Source of the DNA: Neurospora crassa OR74A
Lineage: Eukaryota; Ascomycota; Sordariomycetes; Sordariales; Sordariaceae
Direction of reading: 5' to 3'
DNA length: 64,000 nt
Assembly (NCBI RefSeq): GCF_000182925.2
Contig: NC_026504.1
Span: forward strand, 2,294,001-2,358,000
Shown: piece by piece, positions 12,351 to 25,258 of the stretch
Layout: every line of letters starts with the position of its first letter
Numbering within the stretch: position 1 is the stretch's first letter
Translations under genes and position numbers: made by a program
The notes under the pieces: model-generated
Told to the model about the DNA's origin: nothing
Seen by the model: only the letters and a program-made list of their open reading frames with translations
Database searches by the model: none

Positions 12351-15300
12351 GTTGCCTGAATTGTGCCTGGGACCAGAGATGTTGCCGAAAAGAGAATCTG
12401 CCTACGGATCTGTCGGAAGAGACTCCAAAGCGGCCGGCCAGTGCCGGCAGTGACCGACAATCGTCAAGACGTGTTGAGATACCAGTCCAGCAAGGACCAA
12501 GGCTGACGGATGACTTGCCGAAGCAGGGTGGGACAGGACGTATATATATCAAACAGAGTCGTTATACCGAAGTGACCGGAGACAGGGGACGTGAGGGACA
12601 GAGAGATGAACTGAGTAAGCTGGGAGGGGGAGTGAGACGGATATACATTTGAGAAGGAGTGAGGAGGACTGATCAAGGGACTACGTGCTATATACGTAAG
12701 TAGGCAGTCATGGACGATTACATGCCAGGCAGGGGACCCGACCGAGTCAGCCAGCATCTCCAGCGGCTATCGCCAAAAAGAAGGCGGCCAAGGCGCCGGA
12801 CGGGCTGAGAAGAACAACATGGTCACCAGATCATCCGTTGAGGACGAGGTTGTGTGGACCCCTTGAAGGAACCGCCGCTGGCAAGCATATTGCGTACATG
12901 AATGATGGCTATTGGGATTGGGAACAGGGCCCCAGGACTGGAGGAGAAGCGAGCGAGGAGGACGTATCCGTAATCAGGCGTAGGGAACGTTGAAACAGCG
13001 GTGACAAGCAAGAAACTTTGGTGCTGTACATGGCGAGGAGTAAAAGCCCAAGTTGATCCTACTTTTTCTTGAAAGAAAAAAAATCCAAACCCCGGACTGC
13101 CGTAGCTGGAGCAGGTCAGGTACCAAGGCAAGGAACAGGGCCTCAGCGTGCGAGCTGTGATGATGCAGGGCTATCCATGGTCGGTGCTGAACCCGCGCAC
13201 AGTGTTTGCTGGCGTGCCATTGATGGACCAGTAGTGCACATCAGCGCCGTACAGCTACAGCAAGTGGAACTGTAAGATTCTGTCTTACCTGCACTGGTAC
13301 ATCCGCCCATGGCAGTGATCTGGGGCGGTACCCTCGAGGTAGCGCTACCCTGAAGGGTGACGATGGAGGCGTATCGATGTACCTACACTAACTCTGGTAC
13401 ACTACCTACCTAAGGACTGGTAGACGCTAGCTGTTCGGTTTTTTTGTGTTTCAACCACTTCTCTCCTCTTGGTTGCTCTCTTTTTCTTTTCTTTTTGTTT
13501 TCTTCTTTTCTTCTTTCGCCACCCTCAGATCGCTTTACCCTTTTCCACCCTCAGCTGCGGATTTGATGGATGGAACCCGCCATAAAGGTAAAGTGGCCGC
13601 TTCCCGAGTGTGATCCATGTCTGGGTCTACCATTGCTTTTTGTAACACTACGTTGGTAAATGTTGAGCTCCTGACTCCTGAGGCTGCTGTTATGGTCGGT
13701 CGTGGCCATCCTTGGGCTTGGCTTAATCTCAGTACCCACGTATCGCATATCGCGGTCCGTACAAAACAAGTCAAAACAGAAGTGGAAATCGCGTCGAGTG
13801 AGTTGTAGGGCCTATGCCTGTAAGACCCCGACCACGGACTTCCCTTGAATACCTAACCGGCCTGCCCTTATGGTCCAAAGCCGTCTAATTGTCCCTTTTG
13901 TCTCTTTTCGGATCGAGGACCGGTTACCTGCGTCCGCGAGTCGTGACCCATCCAGCTTTCCCGGTTTCAACTCATGTCCAGAAGACTCAGGGCGGTATGA
14001 TAGCCAGACCGGCTGGGCCCTTTTGTCGCTCCTCCAGCAACCTATTCACCTCCAACGCGCGGGCTGGGCTGCGTGTGATGGACACGCTTTATTGCTTGCT
14101 GACAGGAGAGTACGGTTGGGTTGGAAAACACCTTGCACGACAGCGGGCCGGTAGACCGCCTTATCCCACGAACCTCTTACGTCGACTGACTACCACCACC
14201 ACCACCACCACCTGAGCTGTGGCTGCATCACCTTCGGACAATGAATTGAACAGGTAAGCCGATCAGGTCAGACGGGTTTGAACCGGTCGGGATACACATA
14301 TAGGCATGCCCGCAAGAGCTGCCTTGTCCGGAACAGAGTAGACAAGCAGCGATGCTAGAAAGTCCGGGCGAGGTGAGATGCATCTTTTTATTTGTTGTTA
14401 AAATGGAACCAAAGATATATGTACCTACAGGAGTATTTCTACGCATAAGTGCGTTGTGCCCATACACGCACGTACAGCGTCCGTCTCAATGGGAGAAACA
14501 CTGTTCCGTGCTTGCAGTCGAACCACAGCTTCGGGACCATCAGGGTGAAGACCTGCGCTCACAATTTGGAGTAATGTGAAAGATGATTCAGCTACGTTGA
14601 TGGGGAACCTCCAGGTAATTGAGACACAAGGCAATTGATGCGTGCCTTCGCGCCTCAGTACTGTCTATGCATGGTCAGGATGAGTATGGAAGCTGTAGCT
14701 GTCGTACTGACTTCACTACATGACACAGATTCGGTATTTGAGTGCATGGCTTTTGTGGGTTAGTCGACCGGGGACCGGTAACGGGCAGGGAGATGATGAC
14801 AGGCAATCACTGGAAACGAGGGGGATGTCACGAATCAAAAGTGAGGCGCCAATTGACCATTCCCATCGAGGCATGGCACGACCGATCACAGCAGCATTTT
14901 CGCACCACGCTTCCCGCAAAATCTCGTCAAAGCAGCGAAAATCTTCCTAACTGCATGACGATTGAATGACAGGCTGTGAGGTTGGCGTGGCGGTTCTTGT
15001 GTGGAGGAAGCAAGGCTTTGCTCTCCTGGATCCCCAGCAGCAGTCCAAGTACTGTAGCGTGTTGGTAGCTCAATGGTGGACCACAGTCCGCGGCTCGCGT
15101 GGGTAATTGCTGAAGTGACGAAGTGGACAAGCTTGCGCCGAGCCCGACCCTAGACATACGTCGGAATGTTGTTGCGAACTAAGAAGAGGCTCGCGACGGT
15201 GGTCTGGTAGGAGGCGGTGAATGGAGAGAGCGAGAGAAAAAAAAAATTGAATCAAAATTCGGAAAGAAAAGACGCCCCGGACAAGTCGGGAGAAGGAAGG

Positions 15301-18300
15301 GTTCACGTCGGTGGAACTGCATCCGGCGTAGCGGACCAGGAGGAACAGGCTGGATATCAGCTATCAGGGAGCCTCATCAGCGACACGCGAAAAAGTCCCG
15401 TGTTAGAGGGAATACATCATGATGGAATAGTATACAGTAGCTGGTACCTCAAAGCTCCTTCCACACTGTGCCGTCGATAATGTGAGATGCTACGGATTTA
15501 TCACGCCGGCCTCCAAGCCGAAGGACTGCGATACAGGCCCTGTCAAGAAGCATGAGTATAGGACAAGGCTATGTACGCAGTAATGAAAAAGACGTGACTG
15601 GTGTGCAATGCAGACAGGTAGAGTTAAGGACACAAGGAAGATGATGAATTGACTCGCTTCTCCACAAAGTCTAGGTTGAGGGAAGGTCGAGGTGTGACAA
15701 TCGGCTCGCACATCCACGTCCATGGAGGAAAACAGGGAGAAGAGGAGAGCGGATGCAGCAGTCATCATGAATACCAATGAGCGGAAGCTTGTTGTGATCC
15801 ACTGTTCCAGCGCTTGCCAAGTACTGAAACAGAAAAACCATGGTGTGCTTGGTTTACAGCTCGAACTTTGCAGGAGATTGGCGTCTTGTATCAATTGGAC
15901 TCAAACGAACACTTCATTGGAGCAATGACACAAAGCAAGACCCTGGAAAACCATGACTTACATACATACCTAGGGACCTGCCAGCAAGGGGCCCTACCGA
16001 GTCCTGCCCTGGCTATGCCCTTTTCATCACGGATTGGGGAGCTCTTCCAAGATGGTCCCAGACGGCTAGAGCCATGATCCAGCCAAGATGTGATATGGAT
16101 TGGATGGTTGTCGACATTTTGCTCCCTCCAAGTTGCCTGTTCCGTCCTTTGCGCGAAACAGCCACGCAAACATCGGCCACTAGACTGCTAAGGTGGAAAT
16201 TTAAGTTCGGACTCAAGACCGTTGGCAAAGTTGGGTACTCCCGCCGTGCAGTAGTTCAAGCAGGTGTATGGCCGCGCTTTGAATTGGATCGCCTGCTGCC
16301 CTATTGATCTTAACCGAGATCTACCTAAGTGGATGGTGATATTCCCTGCGCACTGGGTAGGTGACAACAATGCAGGTTTCGCTAACGGCTACCTTGCCTA
16401 GCAAGCGCCGATAGCCTCGGAGCCAGATCATCTTGCCTTTGCGCGAGAGCTAACCGTATCTCCATTCTGCGCCATGTGACGTCGGAGGGAGTTCCGTCTA
16501 CCGCTTCTACTCATCCAACAAATGTCCTCGTTTGGGGGAATTCACAGCTTATGCGGACGATTTTAGCCCGCTCTTAGCTACATATGCAGCATCTTCCCAA
16601 CGGGATTCGTTTATAATCCTGGCATACTAGTCCACAGAGCATATCCATTACGACGGAAATGCGTACTTGCGGTATGCTTCTTACAAAATCGTACGCTGCG
16701 TCAATGCCTGACGAGCAAGAGGGTCTAATGGCTGGGTTAGCGCTATTCTACCCCATAGCTTGTGCGTCCAAACGCATATCTGCTATACAGTACCGCCCCC
16801 CTTGATATTGTATAGATAATACTGCCACAAAAATGGTATGCACTAAATAGCAGATCTACGCAGTACACTACACTAGACCGAAGCTCCCCCAGACTAAGTA
16901 CTACGCAGTAGGACCTAGGCAAAACAGAGGCCACAACACCAAAAGTTAACGCCCTACTAAGGTCTTCCGTGCTTAACACGGGGTCCTGATGGTGCATGTA
17001 CACCGAAAAATGTCCGGAATCGCATACAGTATGCAATTATGCACTTGTGGCTGGAAAACAGTTCTGACAGCCCGATTCTATGCACTAACCAGCGTATGTA
17101 CATACAGTCCCTGGTGTATGCAGTTGCAGGGGATCCACCGTAGATCAGATGGGCCGATGCCACGAAGCGATAACCCGGTCGTCTCCGCAAAATTGAATCT
17201 GATTGCTGAAGACCAAAGTGGTACTTCTTGTTTGTACAGCACGCTACCGCGGCCTGCGCGGCATCCGTCCGGGATGGGATCCCGCCGAACACAGATGCGA
17301 CCCGTTGCACTGGAACCCAGCATCTTTAGCACGCCGTGGCCGGTGTAGAGTTATACCTGGGCCGTAAGTTTTACTATGCACTGTGCTGGAAAATACTGCG
17401 ATGTCTGACCGGGCGATGGTTGAAGATTCGCATAGAGGTTAGGTGGTGAGATGGGCAAGTCAAAAACCCGTGGGTCACGTCGCTGACAATCTGGCACTCG
17501 AGTGGCTGTACTTACAGAGTCACGAAGCTTCACTTGTGCCGGTCGTGCCCGATACCTTGGCAGGGAGGTAATACTTTGGCTCGTAACTACAGTTTGGTAA
17601 GGGCTTGCCGTGTTCACCTCATTGACACTTTGTTCCCGTGCATCACCATACTTGATTTTGTCGTTGATTCAATCCAGAGCCGAACGTCGTGGAAATATCA
17701 GCGACTGAGGGGGAGCATTGACTGCCGTGTATGCGAAATCGTGGGTTGGCAGCACACAAGGGAGGCTGATCTTTCGGTAACCCGGAATGATTCCTGCGTG
17801 TAACGTGGCGATTATGACCAAGCTCCGATGACTTCGTTGTTCTGTTCAGGCTGAGCCAGGTGCCCATGGTTGTGAAAACCAATCCGAGTGTTCATCAGCC
17901 AGGGCATCGCTCCTCTGCTAGGTGCCAACATGTGAACAAGAGGGAAGAAGGCGAGGTGACTACTCGAAGCGCTCCGTTCACGCCATCTTTGGTTAGTGTA
18001 TACTGTACACTATATTTCCTGTTCTCAACACTGACAATGACAGGCCCACCTAGCAAGGCATTTCGTGAATGTGTCATGGTCAATTAGTGTGATGCATGGG
18101 CTGCCAGTGGTGCGTGGCTCTTACCGGTGAGTTGCTGTTCTTTTTAGCAGTCCACACCGGCAAGGCAAGGGAGGCACTTTTTGCTTATTGCAAGCGTGCC
18201 ATCTCCAGGAAAGGTGCGTTGGGGGGTCTCAGTCTCAGCTTACCGGTCTACCTATACCACAAGGCTGCCACACTCACACTAAGTCCGACTCACCCTTGAG

Positions 18301-20389
18301 CACTTTGTCAATCCCCCCTTGACGGTACTCAGCCGTGCCGGCCAGCCAACAGTAAAGCCGTGTTCTTGTCCGGAGGCTGGGCATGGTAGTAAAGTTTGAT
18401 CCGCCTGGGCGGGAGCCGACTGTGAAACCAGGTCATAGAAGTTTGTTGCGCCTTTTGACCTGTAGACGGAACCCGGCTTGCGTCCCCCGGTTACACAAAT
18501 GACGCACGGCAACCCAGAGGTGGTGTGCATCGAGCCGGGCGTTGGGGAGTTCCACCTCAACCCATCATCGCGTGGTGGGCTTCTGGACGACCCGAACTCT
18601 TGATGCCAAGCCTCCAGTGATCGTTGACGGAACCCTTCCGTTACCGACAGAAAGGAGCAGAGTGGGTTTCCATCTGTCGTTTCAAACGTGGCATGAAAAG
18701 TTGATCTCTGCCATTCCATTGGCCAGTGCGAGGGGCGATGCTCGGAGTAAGAACCGTCCAACCCGATGATCCATTCGCACGATCCAGCCATACTAGACCA
18801 TGTACTGTATAACAGCAGAGCTGCCCTTACAGCAGGAGAAAGTATCGGTACTCGCGGCAGACAAACCCGGACTTGTATCAAAAGTTCAAAGTCTATTCGA
18901 AGTGCCGGATGACTTTTATGTCGTTGTCTGTTCTTCGGATATGCAAACGCCCACCTTCGTCAACGCACAAAGCTTGGTTGATTCTACAAGCTTCATTATG
19001 ACCAAATACGTAGGTAGCATGAGATCTCAAGGGCGACCTAACTTGCTGGTGTGCTTGAGTACAGTGGCACAGCACAATGACACAGCATGGAAACCTGCTT
19101 CTAGAAGAAAAGTACATGTTTGAGAGGCCCTGTAAAAACCCATCTCCATGGCCTTCTCTCATGGGGGTTGTCTACGGCATCCTTATCCATCCCGCCCTTG
19201 CTTCTTGCCGAGAAGAGGGGTGACCGGTGTCTGGACTCTGGATCGACTTCCAAAACGGGATCCGCCGTTCATGAAGGCAAAGCTACACGACCAGACGACC
19301 CCAAAAGATTGTACCCAGCTCCAAACTCTGGAGATCAGCAAATTTGTATGCATACCATAGTACCTGAAAAATGGAAGCGGTGATAGAAAACGTACCCACT
19401 CAATATTGGCTTCTCTACAAGGATGTTGCATGTCAGCAATGTTTCATGTATGAAATTGAAAAAGTTTCTCGTTCCGAACGCTATGGAGAAGCGCTAAAGG
19501 TTGTGTTTGGGGCCGCTATAGCTACCTACCTCTATGTGGATGAGAAGACTTTGTATTACCGTACATCCCTAGGTAGCCTGCAGCTGCACTGTCTGGACGA
19601 TAATGTAACGGTAATGTAAGTTGAACTTTCTTGCGGGAAGCTCATTGTCAAGGTAGAGGTACTTTGTGTTCGTTGGTACTACTGCATAGTAGGCCGTAAG
19701 GATTCGGAAATCATGATGCTGTATTTTTGGAGGTATAGGTAGGTATTAGGGTGCCCTAAAGGTGCTGTTTTTATAGCCTTAAATATAGGGCTGTTAGAAA
19801 CCTTTGAAAAGTCACCTAAGAAATGCTAATATAACTTCAGCTCCGGTGGGGTTTTTCGAGTCTTGGAATTAAGCTTGAAGAAAGTTTCTGCTAGTAGGGG
19901 TTTAATAATCCCATAAAAATACATAGGACTGAGGCAAGATTGTGAGGAGATGAAGATGGTTATGGCCAGGGATCGAGGCCATGTCCCCGGCATTAATTTT
20001 TTCAACCAAACTTTTTTCAGCTGAGGATGTAAGAACGACTTGGGCCAGGGGCACTGTACACTAGACAAACGGTACCATCAGGGGGTGTTCTTGTCATGGA
20101 CAACGCTGCCGGGACAGCCTAGAGGTAGAGGCCGTCATATGATGAGGCAAAGACACAAGCGTTGCGAGGATTAAATTGAGGGAGAAACGATAGGCTCGAC
20201 TCAGAACGTACGATCGAAACGGATGGTGATAATGGCTTTAGAAATCACAGTTTCAGGCTATCGAGTTGTTGAATGTTAATGTTAAAAGGTCTAGTTGAGT
20301 CAAAGCTGAGAGGTTGCCTGACAACTGGAGTCCTGTGCGGTGGGCTGCCCGCCCCAGTGGGCACCTGCGCTCTATACCCGACCACATTA
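12351..20389. other. gene desert, left part
   Basis: About 8 kb in which I can support no gene. Base composition is near that of ordinary Neurospora intergenic DNA, and there is no visible RIP-type stop flood. ORFs exist on both strands (for example 18279-18881 minus and 18800-19123 plus, overlapping each other) but show no domain, no good splice context and no codon bias. A CCA/ACC microsatellite lies at 14192-14212. Palindromic short motifs such as GTACCTA/TAGGTAC and a GTATACTGTACAC near 18000 recur. The first few hundred bases before 12350 are the presumed MFS promoter; TATATATA at about 12541 is a possible TATA element. Confidence 0.4.
14192..14212 (+). repeat. (ACC)n microsatellite
   Basis: Seven perfect ACC units within non-coding DNA. 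Confidence 0.9.
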
Positions 20390-20747
20390 CAGTAAAAACC
20401 CCTGCTTTTGCTACCCCCCCCCCTTTTGCTAAAACCCCCCCTTTTGCTAAAGATTTCGGTTGCCCGCATTCCCTCTAGTGGTAAAGACTGCTAACTGCTA
20501 ATTGCAATGCTGATGGCCTGGATTTGCAAAAGCAGGGGTCTGGTTTTGGTGGGAGAGCACACTTATACCCTTGTACCGGGGGGGCGGCTGCTCCAGGCGG
20601 CCCACTCTTTTAGTCCATTGGTAGTCATCCACTGGCTAAGAGGTCCATTTCTGGTCCGTGCGTACGCACCCTCTTCTGCAAAACCCCCCCTTTTGCTAGA
20701 AAATCTGGCTGCCGGAATTATTTGCAAAAGCAGGGGTTTTTACTGTA
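20388..20747. mobile_element. MITE-like non-autonomous DNA transposon with 22-bp TIRs and TA target duplication
   Basis: The element spans 20390-20745 (356 bp), flanked on both sides by TA (20388-20389 and 20746-20747). Both ends carry the same terminal inverted repeat, beginning CAGTAAAAACCCCTGC and continuing to a perfect 22 bp match. TA duplication plus CAGT termini fit the Tc1/mariner-pogo (Fot1-like) group. Inside the ends are several further copies of the subterminal motif: CCCCTTTTGCTAAA twice after the left end, CCCCTTTTGCTAGA before the right end, and an extra TTTGCAAAAGCAGGGG at 20523-20538. No transposase frame fits in this length, so it would depend on an autonomous relative. It is shorter than the usual RIP duplication threshold (about 400 bp), which would explain why it is not mutated. 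Confidence 0.85.
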
Positions 20748-23700
20748 CTGGTACACTGCACAGTAGAGGTACCTAGATACATAGTACCTCTAGCTCTAAG
20801 GATTCGCAACTGCCTGTTGCGAGCAATCCAAATGCCTACAATATGTACCTCTACGTCGCAGCCGGGCAGGCACCTCCGGCTCCGGAGTCTATGGTACTGC
20901 GTACGAGTTTCGCTGGATAACTAGAGGTATCCATCCCTTTTATTTTGTTCGGCATTGATGCGAGCGCCACCATCCATCCCACGGCACCTACTGCAACGGG
21001 ATATAGCTACAAACAAAGGATTACTACCTCCACCTATTTCAACTTTCTCAACGGTTGGAAGTGGACCGTCTAAGACCCATTGCTAACTTAATTCATTCTG
21101 GCAAGAAATTGCATGATTGTGCTGTCTAGTTGCTCTGTTGCGGTGCAGCCCCAGGTGGTCTCACCTCGCCAACATGACTTCGAGGTGATCTAGTGTGATC
21201 AACAAGCGGGAACCACTACTGCTTGCGGGTTTAGGTCGGCTTTTAGCGAGGAACCATCACGAGCACCGGTGATTGTTGGGGCGCAAGCCGTGTCGGTCTG
21301 CTGAAGGAGCTTGCAAAGACATCGCAAGATAGTAGCCGCCCGCGCCCATCATCGGCTTCATCAGCAAGCAGATTAACGACTAGGGTTTACATCTCGAGGG
21401 CGTCTCGCAGGACGCTATTGAGATGTCTTAGGCCCGAACTTCGGCGTCGCTTGCATATGATATGGGCAACTTGCTAACTCGGATTTTGCTAGGAAAGGGC
21501 TAGCTCGAGAGCAGCAAGACAATGACATGTCGACCGTCACTGCGCAATGTACTTGGGATGCTATCGAGTGCTCATAGACGGCCGCTGATGAAACCGGTCG
21601 TTGAGCTCAGGCCCAGTCGTCGAGCAGCCTGGTTGTGAAAGGATGAGTTTGGAAATCGTTACTCTCGGACAAACTCCTCTTCGAGTACACTCGGTTGACC
21701 GACATGGGTGTCACAAGAATATTCCAGGAATAGGACAGGCAAACGTTGACTGAACAAGCGTATGCTACATCTGTAAACCTTTGATTCCCCCGACTGTAGC
21801 TGTTGTTCATCGTCTGACCACCTACCTTATGCGGACAGCACTTTATTTTATCGTGCCAAGTGGTGAGATGAATCTCGGGATGCAAGATCGTCTTTACTTG
21901 ACTCTATATGAGTTCGTCTTTCTGATACTCTTCAGTGTTAAGGAACGGGTGTGAAGAACATCATCCAAAACTCGATACCCAATCTGTTTCACATACAGAT
22001 AATTAGGCTCGATTAGGTGACCTGTCATTCGATCACTTTCTTGGGGACGGCATGTATGGACTTGAATTCAGCTAACGGATATCCTACTGTAGATAGCTTT
22101 TCTCGGGCCGTCGGTCAGTTAAGCCAACTCTCCAGTGACTGGACCATTCACTGATGTTCATAGTCGGGGGTACCGCCAAAAGGGGAAGTCCACAAACCCT
22201 CCTACATCAGCCTTGCAACTTGATGTGCGTTCGCACTAGATCAACTAGAACCGAGATTTTTTGCCAGTGTCAGCCGTGATGATTCGTTAATCAACAGGAG
22301 GCTCAAGCAGACCTACACACGTCAATGCAACTGTCAATTCATCCTGGTGAGCTCAAAAAAATGAAATTGATTATAAGATCACCCCAATAGACTCACCACG
22401 AAAGATAGATTATCCGTGGTATCACACCAGGGAGTCGTAAGCACTTTGCTAATCAACTATCAAGAGAATCATCACTTGTTCATATGACCCCTACACATTG
22501 TCTAGCGTTAGTCTTTATGGCCGGACGCTTGTAAAAGGCCCTTGCTGTAAGAATCATCGCTCATCAAGAAAAAGGCGGGGGGGGAATGAAAGAAAACCTG
22601 GTGAACTATGTCTACATGAAGCAAGTTCACTCAAAGAGGTGATGTGTCTTGATATGGGTACCAGTCCCTTTTCGAACCACATTTTGTGAAGTTTGGTACG
22701 GAACAGCTTGCCCCCCAATGGACTGCCACACCTTTCTGTGGCCGGCTGAATCGGAACAGAATTTTCGCAAGGGCGAGGACACGCCCGCAGATACCAAAGT
22801 TGATGAATGTTGTACCTGGGCATGTGCTCCTAACACAATATAACTGTGAACTATAGGTCAGATGAGAGTCGTTGGGCCGGAGCCGAAGTAGAACTGACAA
22901 CCAACCGACAGCCCGCAGGAGAAACAGATAGCATCAGCTATGGGGGATCTACAGGGTATTTTAAGTTCCCTACCTTTAGCGAAAACTGCTATTACTACCC
23001 ACCAACAGTCAATTCCACTGCGCCAGATACCTGCGCAAACTGCACAAGAACCCTCGACATCGATATACGAGAATACAAGGGGTTTGCTGACGTTGACGAA
23101 CTAGATGATGTCTCGTGTGATCCCATTTTCAAATGACAAGGTTGAATCAAACTGCATTGAATGACATGATGATAACCAAGCCTCGCATAGGATAAGAACT
23201 GAAAATCAGACCAGTGAAGACAACAAACGTTATGGTCCCAGGTGGTGGTGGTACCTTTACCTACTGCCTTGCCTTCTAACTATCTAGATCTAACTTTTTT
23301 GGTCTTATACCCGCGGTTCGGGGATGCATTCACCCAAACCGATCTCGTTCGAGGAGAGACCACCTCAGACTTCACTCTCATTGGTGTGCGGTAATCACTG
23401 CTGCTATGACCTGTTGTGCCTGTGTAACCCAACATGGGCGGTTCGGGCACACCGCCCGAGGTACATCCTTACATCACCACTAGAGGTATCTTAGCTGTCG
23501 ACTCAGTGACTCCGTAGCATGGCACCATCGTAGGTCAGACAGCTCGGGTCAGGAAGTTTCAAGAACGCAGACATCAGGTTTGCAGGTAATGGCCGAGGAA
23601 ATTGTATTCATTTTGGGACCTCAAGAGAAGCGGGTGAGAAGTTAATGTGGACGTTTCGAATCGCCCAGACTCAATTATATCCAGATTCTTGAACCATTGA

Positions 23701-25258
23701 ATTGCGATCATTTGGAGGTACAGCCTTTTGAATATTTGTTATCGCGAAGACGCTCGAGCGCAGTAGCCTCGGCCAGCAAGAACACCATGAAATCATGAAA
23801 TTACAGAAAGCTAAGAGAAGATCCGGGCAGCCCATGGGGCTCAAGTCTGAGGAAATCATCCGATATTAGACCATGACCAACAAGAAATGAGGCTTTTCTC
23901 CGCCTCGGCAATGCATGCTTGAGAGGAAAGGGAAAGAACACCATTTTTGTTGAAACCTTTCGTATGGTCCCAATGCAATAGGTACCTAGCTTGGTGTTTG
24001 TCTGTGGGGGTGGACCTTGCCGATCCTCTCCGACTTCTCACTGCATGCGCAGCATCGATGGTAGGCCGAGGTGGTACAGAATTCAAAGGAGGTGTAGTCA
24101 ACTTTCAACTTCAATACTATCTGGTTAGGCAAAAGAAGTCGTGCATCGCATCCAGCCTAAGCCTAGGCCAGCGAGGCCATCAAGCCACGGAGATGGTGGA
24201 CGGCAATCTGATGGCTAAGCAGAGCGACCTCTGCGGCGCAAGGCCCATAACCTATGAGATCACTGCATTCATACAATTGGGCGTCGTGATATTATGCTAT
24301 GGACGCTCATCGTCAGCCTTGGTTCGAATCAAGTGGTTGTGTTAGCTTGGCCTGGTACTGGTGATTGCGGTATGTTCTGTCTTCCTATCGTCCCGATAAC
24401 TTCACCAACTTGAATCAAACATCAACAAACTCAAGTCATCATTGCGCCCAAGGTAAGTTGGACAATGTCATGTATTCAAAAAGATGCTCCATTGTATCGA
24501 CAGGAACTGAAGCTTTACACAAGAACGCAGAGCACTCGTTGGTAGGGGCAGGTGCATGCAGGTGGTATCGCGTTGAAGGTTCGCACATGTTAGGTTTGCT
24601 GGGATGCTTATCGCAGTAGGGTAGTGGTGACCCAGTGTGTGTAATTTACCGTACGACTGTAATATTCGGGCCGTTCGAGATGGGAACGTAATGCAGAGCA
24701 AGCAAGAGGAGGTTTGCTTTGCCGGGCAGGTACGTTTCGGTTCTGTACCGCAAGTAACATCCGGCGAATACGTCACAGCAGAAGGCGGCATGGACGGAAT
24801 GTCTTGGAGCCTCGTGGTTCTTTGGCCCCACCAAAGGGCACCTATAGTCGCAAATGTCACCTCCCTCAACGCGTTCGACACTACAAGCAGCATTGCGCGC
24901 TTGGCTTTGTTTGACCTTTGACTTTAACCCCACACTGACTAAGGAAGACGTCGACAACTCGACATCCAACTTTGCTTTGTGTAGATCCATCTCGGCTGAG
25001 ACCTGCACACACTAAAAAACCAACAGCAAGACACTCGCCAGCGAACAGATTGAAGCCGCATCGATAGTTAGCCCGTATTCTTGTCGTCACGCCCATACGC
25101 GCAAAAAATTCGATAACCCTGCCACCCCGAAACCAAGACAACCACACCAAGTGCTGATCCCATCGGCCAGTCCGCGCAACCCAACAAGGCTAGGACCGGG
25201 CTACCGACAGTCTCGAAGACAGTGAAGGATTCGAACACAAACAACACAAGAAAAGAAG
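20748..25258. other. gene desert, right part
   Basis: About 4.5 kb with no confirmed gene. One ORF at 22846-23136 looks more protein-like than its neighbours and is listed separately. The final 350 bases (24.9-25.26 kb) are the likely promoter and leader of the CCDC124-like gene, with CTTTGTTTGACCTTTGAC and several CACAC/ACAAC stretches near the start codon. Confidence 0.4.
22846..23136 (+). CDS. possible small Cys-containing ORF, unidentified
   Basis: A 96-codon ORF with a C-terminal half that has several Cys, Asn-x-Ser/Thr sites (NSTA, NCTR) and acidic residues, reminiscent of an extracellular protein fragment. There is no signal peptide at the given start (ATG at 22846) and I found no convincing upstream exon. 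It may be a gene fragment, an exon of an unseen gene or a chance ORF. Confidence 0.22.
   Translation: MNYRSDESRWAGAEVELTTNRQPAGETDSISYGGSTGYFKFPTFSENCYYYPPTVNSTAPDTCANCTRTLDIDIREYKGFADVDELDDVSCDPIFK

Noticed and set aside
14250-14300. GGTTTGAACC as a possible tRNA T-loop (either strand)
   Set aside because: The five bases on both sides of the loop do not pair and no cloverleaf fits.
15056-15110. tRNA-like D-arm sequence (GTAGCTCAATGGTGGA)
   Set aside because: No anticodon arm, no TTCRANN T-loop with a paired stem and no 7-bp acceptor stem can be drawn around it.
18279-18881. 200-codon minus-strand ORF in the desert
   Set aside because: No domain, no codon bias like the real genes, overlaps a plus-strand ORF and starts in an implausible context; likely chance in GC-balanced DNA.
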